DNA from: an uncultured Lachnospiraceae bacterium | GTDB lineage: Bacteria > Bacillota > Clostridia > Lachnospirales > Lachnospiraceae | Reading direction: 5' to 3' | Assembly (NCBI GenBank): GCA_910583615.1 | Contig: CAJTXP010000025.1 | Coordinates: forward strand, 1-55,188 | Length of the DNA stretch: 55,188 nt | Shown here: positions 1 through 9,201 of the stretch, in pieces | Numbering within the stretch: the stretch's first letter is position 1 | How the letters are laid out: each line of letters starts with the position of its first letter | Notes under the pieces: generated by a model | What the model saw: the letters and a program-made list of their open reading frames with translations, nothing else | Databases searched by the model: none | Told to the model about the DNA's origin: nothing | Translations under genes and position numbers: made by a program

Positions 1-7
1 GCATAGG

Positions 8-36
8 ATACAAAATCCTTGAGGAAAATGTGTCAA
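8..36 (-). promoter_or_regulatory. Possible leftward promoter at window edge
   Basis: On the minus strand there is TTGACA (31-36), a 17-nt spacer and TTGTAT (8-13), just downstream of the binding-protein gene. TGTCAA/TTGACA also forms a small inverted repeat (31-48), and AGGAT/ATCCT another (5-19). An AGGAGG lies at about 68-73 with no convincing short frame after it. It may drive a gene beyond the window, or it may be chance. Confidence 0.3.
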
Positions 37-73
37 CTAATCTTGACAAAATCATTACCCATAACACCCTCCT

Positions 74-1582
74 TTATTCTGCTGTCTCAGCCTCCGGCGC
101 TTCTGCCGTATCGTCTGCCTCTGCTGTATCGTCTGCTTCCGTCGCATCATCTGCTGCATCCGCTCCGGCGCTCACTGCGGCTGCCTCTGCCTGTACGTCC
201 GTCACTTCCACGCCCAGCGTCTCCTGCGCTTTGGTCCATTTCGCGTTCCACTCGCCCATGAGTTCATCCAGCGTCTTCGTGCCGTACAGCGCGGATTCCA
301 GAATCTCGCAGTCCGGATAGTCGTCGTTGTTGATACCCACTTCGCTCTCCAGGTTCACCTGGTCGAACAGATCCTCCTCTCCTGCCGGAGCCGGATCGTT
401 GGACAGAAGCTCCACGCCTGCAAAATCAGACAGCACATCCGGAAGGGGTGCAGCCTTCAGCGCCGGAATGCTTCCCTCATCCGTGTACATGGGAGACGCC
501 TCCAGCACCCATTTCAGATACAGCATCGCCGCGATCTGATTTTCTTCCGTCGCCTTGTTGTTGATGCCGAACCCGTAGTTGCCGCCTGCGCTGGCGTATC
601 TCTTCCCGTCCACAGTGATGGGGAACGGCATGTATTTCACATCCTCCGGAGTCTCGCCCTGATCCCTGCACTGCTGTACGGCCCAGGAGCCAAGCACCAT
701 GCTGGCGATCTCGCCCTTGTTGATGGCTCCCTTGGAGGATTCCCAGTCGGTGCTTGCCGGATCTTCCTCGATCAGGCCGCGGGCAACCGCCTCATACATC
801 ACATAGTAGACTGCGTAAGGCCCGGTCATGTCGTCCTTCTTCGCAAACGGATCCTTCATATGAGGCATCTTGTTCTTGAAATCCGGATCTCCGGTACACA
901 CGATGTCCGTGTATGCGTCCCATGCGCCCATGGGCCATCCTGCCGCAAAATTCGTATACAGCGGGACCGCATCGGTCTTGTCCTTGATCGTCTGCAGCGC
1001 GTCCAGGAATTCATCCGGCGTGGTGGGAAGCTCTGTGATGCCGGCCTGATCCCATACTTTCTTGTTGTATACCACGCCGCCTGCGGTACCGCCGTTGGCA
1101 ATGCCGTATACAGTTCCGTCAAAACTCTTTTCCACACAGAAGTTGTAGATGCCGTCCAGCGTGTCAAAATCTCCCAGCGGTGCGAAATACTGAGACAGCT
1201 CGCTCTTGTTGACGGATGTGGGGATAAAACAGAGGTCGCCCCAGTCGCCGGTGGTCAGGCGCAGCTTCAGGGATTCCTCATAATCCGTGATGCCTTCATA
1301 TTCTACGGTTATGTTCGGGTACAGCTCCATAAACTGCTCTGCATATCCCTTGTATACCGTATCCACGATATCCGTACGGTTGGTCAGCACTTTGATGCTC
1401 GCCGTCAGGTCCGTGTAATCGCCCGGCGTATCCGCCGTGCTCAGTGTAATGGAATCAATGGATGGAAGATTTACATTTGCCGCAGCTTCGTCTGCTCCTT
1501 TGTTTCCTCCTCCGCATGCAGTCAGCGGTACCGTCATGGCCGCCGCCATTCCTAAACTTAAAATTCTTTTGTTCAGCTTCAT
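74..1582 (-). CDS. ABC transporter sugar-binding lipoprotein
   Basis: This is an extracellular solute-binding protein of the family 1 (MalE/UgpB-like) type. It captures an oligosaccharide outside the membrane and delivers it to an ABC permease. It has a lipoprotein signal peptide with lipobox LTAC (lipidated Cys about residue 23), then a normal-length (~430 residue) binding domain with the usual LYPNITVEYE-like start. The ATG at 1582 is preferred because GGGAGG sits 8 nt upstream; the upstream in-frame GTG at 1600 lies before that site. The last ~45 residues are an unusual acidic Ala/Asp/Glu/Thr tail with repeated ADDTAEADDTAEA. No permease gene is visible, so its partners are presumably left of the window. 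Its promoter carries the AAGTTAA motif shared with the mannanase and alpha-galactosidase operons, which suggests a manno- or galacto-oligosaccharide substrate (inference). Confidence 0.9.
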   Translation of the reverse strand: MKLNKRILSLGMAAAMTVPLTACGGGNKGADEAAANVNLPSIDSITLSTADTPGDYTDLTASIKVLTNRTDIVDTVYKGYAEQFMELYPNITVEYEGITDYEESLKLRLTTGDWGDLCFIPTSVNKSELSQYFAPLGDFDTLDGIYNFCVEKSFDGTVYGIANGGTAGGVVYNKKVWDQAGITELPTTPDEFLDALQTIKDKTDAVPLYTNFAAGWPMGAWDAYTDIVCTGDPDFKNKMPHMKDPFAKKDDMTGPYAVYYVMYEAVARGLIEEDPASTDWESSKGAINKGEIASMVLGSWAVQQCRDQGETPEDVKYMPFPITVDGKRYASAGGNYGFGINNKATEENQIAAMLYLKWVLEASPMYTDEGSIPALKAAPLPDVLSDFAGVELLSNDPAPAGEEDLFDQVNLESEVGINNDDYPDCEILESALYGTKTLDELMGEWNAKWTKAQETLGVEVTDVQAEAAAVSAGADAADDATEADDTAEADDTAEAPEAETAE

Positions 1583-1615
1583 ATTTAGCCTCCCTTTCAC
1601 TTATTTTGTTTTTAT

Positions 1616-1658
1616 TTTTAAGTTAATTTAATTTTAACACTTTTTTCAGATTTTGCAA
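1616..1658 (-). promoter_or_regulatory. Promoter and AT-rich operator of the binding-protein gene
   Basis: The minus strand reads TTGCAA (1653-1658), a 16-nt spacer and TAAAAT (1631-1636). Overlapping the -10 is an inverted repeat, AAGTTAA (1620-1626) facing TTAAC (1634-1638). A TTTTTAAGTTAA stretch of the same kind also precedes the mannanase gene, and a close variant precedes the Nudix operon. A repressor bound here would cover the -10. A further AT-rich stretch fills 1741-1801. Confidence 0.5.
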
Positions 1659-1801
1659 TTAGTAATTAAAATAAAATGGTTTTTCTCTATTTTACAACAA
1701 ATATCCTATTGCTTTTTATAAGTTTTGCACAATTTATTTATGACTTTACTCATTAAAATATTTTTTAATTTAATCTTTTATTTAATTAACAAAGATCAAC
1801 G

Positions 1802-2662
1802 TTAAGAAATTATATTTTTTATATATTCACTTGGGTTCATCCCGAATTCCCGTTTAAATGCTTTCAGGTAGTTGGAATAATCACCGAAACCGCACTGCAG
1901 GCAGGCATCCATGACAGCAGACCCGTCGCGCAGAAGATTTCGTGAAACAATCAGCCTTTTTTTCATAATGTATTGATAAATGGACAGACCGGTAAACTGT
2001 TTAAACTGCCTGCTCAAATGATATTTACTGATATAAAACCGCGCGGCCAGACTGTCCAGAGAAAAATACTCTGTAAGATTTTCATTGATATACTGTACGA
2101 CCTGATTTACCTTTTCGTTTTCAATGACATCGTATTTGGCGGACGCAGGCGCATCATAATACGCGCGGCTCACGTATACCAGAAATTCCGTCAAATATGC
2201 AGATGCAAGAGCTGCGCTTCCCGTCTCTTTGCTGTGTTTCGCCCTGGATATCTGGGCACAGAGCTGCTTCAGATACAGAATATTCTGTTCATCCGGCCGG
2301 ATCAAACGATAATCTTTTTGGGCAGCGTCTGTAAAGCAGGCCGTCAGATCCTCCCCATAGAAATCTTTTAAATGTTCAAAAAAATCATCCACCAGCCAGA
2401 TGACAATTCGCTCGTACGGCTTTCCGGAATGAACAACCGGACGGTGAATGTCAAGATTGCCTGTCAGCAGAATATCACCGGGACGCAGCTTGTAATTCTT
2501 TCCTTCAATGATATAATTTACATTTCCTCCCAGAAAAAAATAAATCTCGTAAAACGGATGCTGATGAAATTCAACAGACGGCGGCGACTCATTATATGTA
2601 TGGTGAAATTCGAAGTATTTCTCTGTCATAGTCTGACTCGGATTAAATGTTTCTCTGTACAT
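1802..2662 (-). CDS. AraC family transcriptional regulator
   Basis: A 286-residue sugar-sensing activator or repressor. The N-terminal half is a cupin-type ligand-binding domain with the HQHPFYEIYFFLGG and LRPGDILLTG signatures. The C-terminal ~100 residues are the double helix-turn-helix AraC domain, with SLDSLAARFYISKYHLSRQF and the closing CGFGDYSNYLKAFKREFG motif. ATG at 2662 is chosen because AAAGGAA lies 9 nt upstream; a TTG nine bases earlier is in frame but not spaced from a ribosome site. It is divergent from the TRAP/uxu operon and shares its ~190-bp intergenic region, so it is the likely controller of hexuronate uptake (inference). The ligand is not determinable from the sequence. 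Confidence 0.92.
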   Translation of the reverse strand: MYRETFNPSQTMTEKYFEFHHTYNESPPSVEFHQHPFYEIYFFLGGNVNYIIEGKNYKLRPGDILLTGNLDIHRPVVHSGKPYERIVIWLVDDFFEHLKDFYGEDLTACFTDAAQKDYRLIRPDEQNILYLKQLCAQISRAKHSKETGSAALASAYLTEFLVYVSRAYYDAPASAKYDVIENEKVNQVVQYINENLTEYFSLDSLAARFYISKYHLSRQFKQFTGLSIYQYIMKKRLIVSRNLLRDGSAVMDACLQCGFGDYSNYLKAFKREFGMNPSEYIKNIIS

Positions 2663-2686
2663 TATGCACAATTCCTTTCTTATTTT

Positions 2687-2703
2687 TTGTATATTATATA
2701 CAA
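2687..2703. promoter_or_regulatory. 17-bp palindrome upstream of the AraC gene
   Basis: TTGTATATTATATACAA is a perfect inverted repeat with a 3-nt centre (TTGTATA/TATACAA). It contains a TATAAT-like -10 reading toward the AraC gene, so it may be both the promoter core and an autoregulatory site. AT-richness means chance cannot be excluded. Confidence 0.4.
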
Positions 2704-2787
2704 ATTATCATTTTATACATATAATTATATAGCAAGATTCACCACGTTTCAAGCCAGAAGCACCACGTCACAAAGCCCGTTCTCTGT

Positions 2788-2821
2788 TATGATAGGTATA
2801 ACAAAAACAAAAACCGGTTTT
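2788..2821 (+). promoter_or_regulatory. Putative promoter and AAAACCGGTTTT operator of TRAP/uxu operon
   Basis: A TATGAT -10 lies at 2788-2793 without a good -35, as expected for an activator-dependent promoter. It is followed by the perfect 12-bp palindrome AAAACCGGTTTT (2810-2821). The central AACCGGTT is typical of LacI/GalR-family operators, so a LacI-type hexuronate regulator may act here in addition to the AraC protein. Confidence 0.45.
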
Positions 2822-2855
2822 GTTTTGGAAAACAGTCAAAGGAGGAAATGTAAAC

Positions 2856-3914
2856 ATGAAACGATACTGCAGAATCTTCTCTGTGATCGTCCTGCTGGGG
2901 GCGCTGGCTTCCGTGATTTCCGGATGCGGCTCCGGCGAAGAAGACCGCAGACAGATCATCCGGATCGGACACAATCAGGCGACAGACCATCCCACAAATA
3001 TCGCATTGACGGCTTTTGAGGAGTACATCGAGAGCCGTCTGGGAGATAAATACAACGTGGAAGTGTATCCGAGCGAACTGCTCGGTTCGCAGACGGATAT
3101 GGTACAGCTGACGCAGACCGGAGCGATCGACTTCTGTGTGGCAAGCAATTCCATACTGGAAACCTTCTCGGAAAACTATACATTGTTCAATCTGCCCTAT
3201 CTGTTTGCTTCCGCGGAGGCGTACCATGCATCCATGGACGATCCCGAGATCGTGGACCCCATCTTTGAATCCACAACCAAAGCCGGTTTTGAAACAGTGA
3301 CATGGATCGATGCAGGGACCCGTAATTTTTATACGGTATCTGCTCCCATCGAGACCCCGGCCGATCTGAAGGGACTGAAGATCCGCGTGCAGCAGTCGCC
3401 CACCAACGTGAAGATGATGAGCCTGCTGGGCGGCTCCGCAACGCCCATGGGATTCGGCGAAGTGTATACCGCACTGCAGTCCAAAGTCATCGACGGAGCG
3501 GAAAACAATGAAATGGCGCTGACTTCCAACGGGCACGGCGACGTCTGCAAATATTATTCTTACGATATGCATCAGATGATCCCGGACATTCTGATCGGAA
3601 ACTGCGCTTTTCTAAACAGTCTGACCGACGAGGAACGGGCCGTCTTCGAAGAGGGCTTTCAGTTAATCAACCGGGTGGAACGGGAAGAATGGGGCAAAGC
3701 GGTAGAAGCGGCAAAAGACAAGGCGGAAAACGAACAGGGAGTGACCTTCCTCTATCCGGATACCGCATTATTCCAGGAAATCTGCGAACCGATGCATATG
3801 GAGATGCTGGAACAGTACCCGGTGCTGAAACCGGTCTATGACAAGATTCAGGAACACAACGCGGCGGACGCATCCGCCGGGAAGGAGGTATTGACAGATG
3901 AAAGCGCTTCGTAA
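2856..3914 (+). CDS. dctP: TRAP transporter substrate-binding lipoprotein DctP
   Basis: A 352-residue extracytoplasmic binding protein of the DctP family. It binds an organic acid and feeds the DctQM permease. The signal peptide ends in lipobox VISGC, and IRIGHNQATDHPTNIA opens the mature domain. The PADLKGLKIRVQQSPTNVKMM and GEVYTALQSKVIDGAENNE motifs are characteristic; the conserved Arg in LKIRV normally clamps the substrate carboxylate. ATG at 2856 follows AGGAGG by 10 nt. The gene overlaps dctQ by 17 nt. With uxuA, uxaC and a mannonate oxidoreductase downstream, the ligand is most likely a hexuronate such as glucuronate or galacturonate. Confidence 0.93.
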   Translation: MKRYCRIFSVIVLLGALASVISGCGSGEEDRRQIIRIGHNQATDHPTNIALTAFEEYIESRLGDKYNVEVYPSELLGSQTDMVQLTQTGAIDFCVASNSILETFSENYTLFNLPYLFASAEAYHASMDDPEIVDPIFESTTKAGFETVTWIDAGTRNFYTVSAPIETPADLKGLKIRVQQSPTNVKMMSLLGGSATPMGFGEVYTALQSKVIDGAENNEMALTSNGHGDVCKYYSYDMHQMIPDILIGNCAFLNSLTDEERAVFEEGFQLINRVEREEWGKAVEAAKDKAENEQGVTFLYPDTALFQEICEPMHMEMLEQYPVLKPVYDKIQEHNAADASAGKEVLTDESAS

Positions 3915-4386
3915 GGGAACTACCACGATCTTAAACGGACTGGCAGGCATCAGTTTTCTCGCCATGGTCATCCTGACCTGCTGGCAGGTGATTACCAGAT
4001 ATCTGCTGAACAACCCGTCCACCTGGTCGGAAGAACTGGTCGGCTATCTGTTTGCCTGGATGAGCCTTCTGGGCGCGTCTCTTGTGACCTGCGAGAGAGG
4101 CCATATGAACATCCCCGTGATCGTGGAGCTGTTTGACAAACAGATCCAGAAGGGGCTGAACTGCCTTGGAGAGCTGACTGCGTTTTTATTCTCGGCGATC
4201 ATCCTCGTATTCGGCGGCGTTCAGATCACCTCGCTGGCCATGGGGCAGATGACTTCTTCCCTGGGCGTGCCCATCGGAATCTTTTATATCGTGCTTCCTC
4301 TCTGCGGAGTGCTGAATATGATCTACACGATTCTCAATATGACCGATATCCTGCGGGATAAAACAGAAGAAAAGGAGGCGGAATAA
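3898..4386 (+). CDS. dctQ: TRAP transporter small permease DctQ
   Basis: A 162-residue integral membrane subunit with four predicted hydrophobic segments. The WSEELVGYLFAWMSLLGA segment is diagnostic of DctQ proteins. It partners DctM to form the sodium-coupled TRAP permease. ATG at 3898 follows AAGGAGG by 9 nt and lies inside the end of dctP; the stop codon abuts the dctM start. Both arrangements indicate translational coupling. Confidence 0.93.
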   Translation: MKALRKGTTTILNGLAGISFLAMVILTCWQVITRYLLNNPSTWSEELVGYLFAWMSLLGASLVTCERGHMNIPVIVELFDKQIQKGLNCLGELTAFLFSAIILVFGGVQITSLAMGQMTSSLGVPIGIFYIVLPLCGVLNMIYTILNMTDILRDKTEEKEAE

Positions 4387-5688
4387 ATGGCACTTCAGTC
4401 ACTTGGTATCATTCTTATCGTGTTGCTGCTCTTACTTGCGCTTGGAGTTCCTATCGCATATTCCATCGGGATCTCGGCGCTGGCGGTCATCCTGCGGACG
4501 GTTCCTCTGGACGTATCCGTGGTCACCGCCGCACAGAGAATCTTTGTGGGCATGAGCAAATTCAGTCTGACTGCCATCCCGTTTTTCATCCTGGCAGGCA
4601 ACCTGATGAATCAGGGCGGGATCGCCAAACGTCTGGTTGATTTTGTCATGGCTCTTCTCGGGAAGCTTCCGGGCGCGCTTCTGGTGACAAATGCGGGTGC
4701 CAACGCCCTGTTCGGAGCCATCTCCGGATCAGCTTCCGCCGCTGCTGCCGCAGTCGGCAGTATGGTAAAGGAAGGCGAAGAACAACAGGGGTATGATCCC
4801 GCGCTGTGCGCGGCAACCAACGGCGCGTCTGCACCGTCCGGCCTGCTGATTCCGCCGTCCAACGCTCTGATCACCTATTCTCTGGCATCCGGCGGAACGT
4901 CCGTAGCGGCGCTTTTTCTCGGAGGCTACATCCCCGGAATCCTCTGGGCGCTGTGCTGCATCATCGTAGGAGTGATTCTGGCAAAAAAGAAAGGCTATGA
5001 AGGCACTGAGGGCAGATTTGACTGGAAACATCTTGGAACAACAACCATTCAGGCTCTGCCTGCCCTGTCGCTGATCGTGATCGTCATCGGTGGAATCGTA
5101 GTCGGAGTCTTCACGGCCACCGAAGGTTCAGCCATCGCCGTTGTGTATGCGCTGATTCTGGGAATTTTCTACCGCAACATCACCTGGAAATCTTTCTGGA
5201 ACATCGTGGTGGACAGCGCGAAAATGAGCGGCATGGTTGTATTTTTGATCGGCGTATCCAACATCCTCGGATGGGTCATGGCTTTTCTGCAGATCCCGCA
5301 GGCCGTCTCCGCCGCACTTCTGGGACTGACCAACAACTATGTACTGATTCTGCTGATCATGAATGTCATCCTTCTTATTGCAGGCACATTCATGGATGTA
5401 ACGCCGGCCATCCTGATCTTTACGCCGCTGTTTCTGCCCATCGTGAAGACTTTCGGCATGCATCCGGTACATTTCGGCCTGATCCTGGTGTACAACCTGT
5501 GCATCGGGAATATTACGCCGCCGGTGGGCAACACGCTCTTTGTAGCCATCAAAGTGGGAAACACGTCGCTTGCCAGAACGATCCCCTACATGCTCTGGTA
5601 TTATGCTGCCATTCTGGCCGGACTGCTTCTGATCACCTACCTGCCTTTTTTAAGCACAGGTCTTCCGCTGGCGGCAGGACTGATCTGA
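4387..5688 (+). CDS. dctM: TRAP transporter large permease DctM
   Basis: A 433-residue, roughly 11-12-helix permease subunit of the IT superfamily that forms the substrate pathway of the TRAP transporter. Family motifs include PFFILAGNLMNQGGIA, a GSASAAAAAVGS segment, SGLLIPPSNALITY and the late ITPPVGNTLFVA loop. Length is normal for DctM. AGGAGG lies 8 nt before the ATG, which follows dctQ's stop directly. About 70 nt separate it from uxuA. Confidence 0.94.
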   Translation: MALQSLGIILIVLLLLLALGVPIAYSIGISALAVILRTVPLDVSVVTAAQRIFVGMSKFSLTAIPFFILAGNLMNQGGIAKRLVDFVMALLGKLPGALLVTNAGANALFGAISGSASAAAAAVGSMVKEGEEQQGYDPALCAATNGASAPSGLLIPPSNALITYSLASGGTSVAALFLGGYIPGILWALCCIIVGVILAKKKGYEGTEGRFDWKHLGTTTIQALPALSLIVIVIGGIVVGVFTATEGSAIAVVYALILGIFYRNITWKSFWNIVVDSAKMSGMVVFLIGVSNILGWVMAFLQIPQAVSAALLGLTNNYVLILLIMNVILLIAGTFMDVTPAILIFTPLFLPIVKTFGMHPVHFGLILVYNLCIGNITPPVGNTLFVAIKVGNTSLARTIPYMLWYYAAILAGLLLITYLPFLSTGLPLAAGLI

Positions 5689-5759
5689 AAATCACAAAAC
5701 AGGCGTATGCCTGTGCAAAACGGGCATATGCAGAACTTTAACAGGAGGGAAACAACGAT

Positions 5760-6836
5760 ATGAAAATGACATTTCGCTGGTACGGCGACGGCAATGACAG
5801 TATTACGCCGGAGATGATCCGGCAGATTCCGGGAGTCACCGGCCTGGTCTGGGCGCTGCACGAAAAGCAGGCAGGCGAGGTATGGGAACCCGAAGAAATT
5901 GAGAAGGTGCGCCTTCGGATCGAAGGCGCCGGCTTCAACATGGACGTGGTGGAAAGCGTCAACGTCCACGATGATATCAAGATCGGTCTGCCCACCAGAG
6001 ACCACTATATCGAAAATTACAAAACGACACTGCGCAATCTGGCAAAATTCGGCGTGAAAGTGGTAACTTATAATTTTATGCCGATCTTTGACTGGACGCG
6101 CACCGATCTGTTCCATCCGCTGGAGGACGGTTCCACCGCACTGTTTTACGAAAAAAACCGGATTCATGACGATTACAGAGAAATGGCGGATTATATTCTG
6201 AACCATCTGCACGGCATGACCTTCCCCGGATGGGAACCGGAACGCATGGCCAGGCTGGATGAACTGTTCGAAGCATACCGCCCGGTGACGAAGGAAAAGC
6301 TGTGGGAAAATCTGAAATATTTTCTGGAAGCGCTCATGCCAACCTGTCATGAAACCGGCATCAAACTGGCCATCCATCAGGACGATCCTCCCTGGGATAT
6401 CTTCGGGCTTCCGCGCCTCCTTTGTGATAAGGAATCCATCGGGCGTTTCCTCCATATGGTAGACGACGAGTACAGCTGTCTTTGTCTGTGCTCCGGATCC
6501 CTGGGAGCAAACCCCTGCAACCATGTGGCGGATATTATCCGGGCTTACTGCGACCGGATCGCCTTTGCACACATTCGAAACGTCCGGCATTATCCCAACG
6601 GCGATTTTACCGAAGCGTCTCACAGAGACTGCGACGGGGATACCGGTATCCTCGATATTATGAAAGCATATCACGACTGCGGTTATACCGGTTATGTCCG
6701 TCCCGATCACGGACGCCACATCTGGAACGAAAAATGCAGACCGGGATACGGCCTTTATGACCGGGCGCTCGGCATCATGTACCTGTGGGGCTGCTGGGAT
6801 ATGCTGGAGAAAACCGAGGGTAAAACCAAAGAATAG
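5760..6836 (+). CDS. uxuA: D-mannonate dehydratase UxuA
   Basis: Dehydrates D-mannonate to 2-keto-3-deoxygluconate in glucuronate catabolism. The 358-residue product has the xylose-isomerase-like barrel and UxuA motifs: an early MTFRWYGDGN, the metal-site segment HQDDPPWDIFGLPR, the FAHIRNV strand, and FTEASHRDCDGDTGILDIMK followed by YVRPDHGRHIW. ATG at 5760 has AGGAGG 11 nt upstream. It is the fourth gene of the dctPQM-uxuA-uxaC-uxuB operon. Confidence 0.96.
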   Translation: MKMTFRWYGDGNDSITPEMIRQIPGVTGLVWALHEKQAGEVWEPEEIEKVRLRIEGAGFNMDVVESVNVHDDIKIGLPTRDHYIENYKTTLRNLAKFGVKVVTYNFMPIFDWTRTDLFHPLEDGSTALFYEKNRIHDDYREMADYILNHLHGMTFPGWEPERMARLDELFEAYRPVTKEKLWENLKYFLEALMPTCHETGIKLAIHQDDPPWDIFGLPRLLCDKESIGRFLHMVDDEYSCLCLCSGSLGANPCNHVADIIRAYCDRIAFAHIRNVRHYPNGDFTEASHRDCDGDTGILDIMKAYHDCGYTGYVRPDHGRHIWNEKCRPGYGLYDRALGIMYLWGCWDMLEKTEGKTKE

Positions 6837-6845
6837 GAGGAACTT

Positions 6846-8270
6846 ATGAAATCGTTTATGAACCAGGATTTTCTGCTGACGACCAAAACGGCGAAATGGC
6901 TGTATCACGAAGCGGCGGAACAGATGCCGATTATTGATTATCACTGCCATATCAGCCCGCAGGAGATTGCGGAAAACCGTACTTTTGAAAATATATCCGA
7001 CCTGTGGCTTGGAGGCGATCATTACAAATGGAGGCAGATGCGGTTTGGCGGCATACCGGAAGAACGGATTACCGGAAACGCCGGGCCGCGGGAAAAATTC
7101 CGCGCATATGCTTCCGTACTGCCTCAGCTGATCGGAAATCCCCTGTATCACTGGAGCCATCTGGAGCTTCAGCGGGTATTCGGCATCCAGGAACCGCTGA
7201 CGGAAGAAAACGCGGACGAGATCTACGACCGGTGCAACGAGATCCTTTCCCATTGCACGGCGCGGGATCTCATGAGAAAATTCCATGTCCACGCCGTCTG
7301 CACCACAGATGATCCCTGCGATGATCTGCACTGGCACGAGGCAATTCGGAAGGATGACTCCATGGAAATACAGGTGCTGCCGGCATTCCGCCCGGACAAG
7401 GCCGTCCAGATCGAAAAAGAAGGCTTTGCAGCTTATATCCGCAGACTGTCGGAGATAACCGGCCGGCTGATCCGGTGTACAGAGGATGTGATCGCATCGC
7501 TGTATGACCGAATTGAATTTTTCGCAGATCATGGCTGTCTGTGCGCAGACCACGGACTGGATCACTGTATGTACGCCGAACCGGACATGGCCGCCGCAGA
7601 CCGGGCGCTGCAGACGGCGCTGAAAGGAGGCGTCCCCTCCCGGGAGACCGCCGATGCCTATATGACCGCCTTGACCATCGCCTGCGCAAAAAAATATACC
7701 GAAAAAAACTGGGTAATGCAGATTCATTTCGGCTGCCTGCGCAATAACAACAAACCGCAGTTTCAAAAACTTGGTCCGGATACCGGCTACGATTCGGTGA
7801 ACAGCAGTTCAGGAGTCGAGAACACGGCGCCGCTTCTGAACGCGTTTCTGGAAAACGACGGTCTGCCGAAGATGATCCTGTATTCACTGAATCCCTGCGA
7901 CAACACGGCTCTGGTCACCATAGCCGGCTGTTTTCAGGGTGGCGGTATTGCGGGACGCATCCAGCACGGCAGCGGCTGGTGGTTCAACGACAATCGAACC
8001 GGAATGCGCAGTCAACTGACATCGCTCGCCAACAACGGCATGCTGGGAAATTTTGTAGGGATGCTGACAGATTCCCGTTCCTTTTTAAGCTACACAAGAC
8101 ATGAATATTTCCGCCGTATCCTCTGTGAGCTGATCGGCGAATGGGTAGAAAGCGGCCAGTATCCGGAAGACCGAAAGCGTCTGACAGAGATCGTGCAGAA
8201 CATCTGTTTTCATAACACAAACGAATTCTTTGGATTTGGCATACAGGAAGAAAAGGAGCAAAAGAAATGA
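6846..8270 (+). CDS. uxaC: Glucuronate (uronate) isomerase UxaC
   Basis: Isomerises D-glucuronate to D-fructuronate, or D-galacturonate to D-tagaturonate. The 474-residue length is typical. Visible motifs are the metal-binding DYHCHISP near residue 35, VCTTDDPCDDL, QIHFGCLRNNN, HGSGWWFNDNRTGM and the closing TDSRSFLSYTRHEYFRR. AGGAGG lies 5 nt before the ATG. Its stop overlaps the next start (ATGA), so it is translationally coupled to the oxidoreductase. Confidence 0.96.
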   Translation: MKSFMNQDFLLTTKTAKWLYHEAAEQMPIIDYHCHISPQEIAENRTFENISDLWLGGDHYKWRQMRFGGIPEERITGNAGPREKFRAYASVLPQLIGNPLYHWSHLELQRVFGIQEPLTEENADEIYDRCNEILSHCTARDLMRKFHVHAVCTTDDPCDDLHWHEAIRKDDSMEIQVLPAFRPDKAVQIEKEGFAAYIRRLSEITGRLIRCTEDVIASLYDRIEFFADHGCLCADHGLDHCMYAEPDMAAADRALQTALKGGVPSRETADAYMTALTIACAKKYTEKNWVMQIHFGCLRNNNKPQFQKLGPDTGYDSVNSSSGVENTAPLLNAFLENDGLPKMILYSLNPCDNTALVTIAGCFQGGGIAGRIQHGSGWWFNDNRTGMRSQLTSLANNGMLGNFVGMLTDSRSFLSYTRHEYFRRILCELIGEWVESGQYPEDRKRLTEIVQNICFHNTNEFFGFGIQEEKEQKK

Positions 8271-9109
8271 ATTTACCACTAAACATTGATTTTACAGGAA
8301 AAACAGTCGTAATTACCGGAGCCGGAGGAGTACTTTGCGGAACTATGGCCAGAGCCTTCGCGCAGGCCGGAGCAAGGGTTGCCGCACTGAACCGGAGTGT
8401 GGAATCCATCCGGAAACTGGAAGAGGAGTGTCAGGCAAAAGGACAGATCTGCCGTGCCTGGCAGGTAAACGTTCTTGACAGAGAAGCGCTGAAAAACGTA
8501 CACGAGCAGATAAAAGAAGAACTGGGGCCCTGCGACATCCTGATCAACGGTGCCGGAGGAAACAATCCAAAGGCAACCACCGACAACGAATACCAGGACG
8601 AGGCGAAAGCAGGCCAGAAAACATTCTTTGATCTGGAGGAAGAGGGCGTCGACGCGGTGTTCCGACTGAATTTTCAGGGAACGCTGATCCCGACACAGGT
8701 GTTTGTCGAAGACATGGTACATAAAAAACATGGCTGCATCCTGAATATCTCTTCCATGAACGCTTATACGCCGTTGACCAAGATCCCGGCATATTCCGCG
8801 GCAAAAGCCGGAATCTCCAATTTCACGCAATGGCTGGCCGTCCATTTTGCGGGAACCGGCATCCGCTGCAATGCCATCGCGCCGGGATTTCTGGTATCCG
8901 GCCAGAACCGCGCGCTGCTGTTTCAGGAGGACGGAACTCCAACCGCACGTTCCCGGAAGATCCTGAGAGGGACTCCCATGAATCGTTTTGTAGAAAGCGA
9001 AGAGCTTCTGGGCGGCGTTTTCTTCCTGTGCGATGACCGGGCAGCCAGCGCCGTCACAGGCGTTGTCCTGCCCATTGACGGAGGCTTCTCCGCCTGCTCC
9101 GGCGTATAG
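8267..9109 (+). CDS. uxuB: D-mannonate oxidoreductase, SDR type
   Basis: A 280-residue short-chain dehydrogenase that probably interconverts D-fructuronate and D-mannonate, as in the SDR-type UxuB (YjmF) of Firmicutes. The Rossmann motif TGAGGVLCG is at ~residue 17, NGAGG follows, and the catalytic Ser of ISSMN and Tyr/Lys of YSAAKAG are present. The C-terminus has the usual GVVLPIDGGFSA. Position directly after uxaC, with a 4-nt ATGA overlap, supports the role over other SDR activities. Together the three enzymes take glucuronate to 2-keto-3-deoxygluconate; no KDG kinase or aldolase is in the window. Confidence 0.9.
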   Translation: MNLPLNIDFTGKTVVITGAGGVLCGTMARAFAQAGARVAALNRSVESIRKLEEECQAKGQICRAWQVNVLDREALKNVHEQIKEELGPCDILINGAGGNNPKATTDNEYQDEAKAGQKTFFDLEEEGVDAVFRLNFQGTLIPTQVFVEDMVHKKHGCILNISSMNAYTPLTKIPAYSAAKAGISNFTQWLAVHFAGTGIRCNAIAPGFLVSGQNRALLFQEDGTPTARSRKILRGTPMNRFVESEELLGGVFFLCDDRAASAVTGVVLPIDGGFSACSGV

Positions 9110-9150
9110 AACAGATGGTGAAATCGTCATATCATACGAATCATTTCAGT

Positions 9151-9188
9151 CAAAACAAGAGGGTGCCTGCCCGGCCCCTCCTGTTTTG
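9151..9188. terminator. Bidirectional terminator between convergent operons
   Basis: A 13-bp stem (9151-9163 with 9176-9188, one G-U type mismatch) with arms reading CAAAACAAGAGGG and CCCTCCTGTTTTG. It has A/T-rich flanks on both sides. It can serve the uxu operon on the plus strand and the LacI/alpha-galactosidase operon on the minus strand. Confidence 0.85.
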
Positions 9189-9201
9189 TATCTTCCGCCG
9201 C

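Noticed and set aside
5637..7766. Long minus-strand open frame (709 codons) opposite uxuA and uxaC
   Set aside because: It lies antisense to two clear enzymes, has no recognisable domain and no ribosome site; it reflects codon bias.
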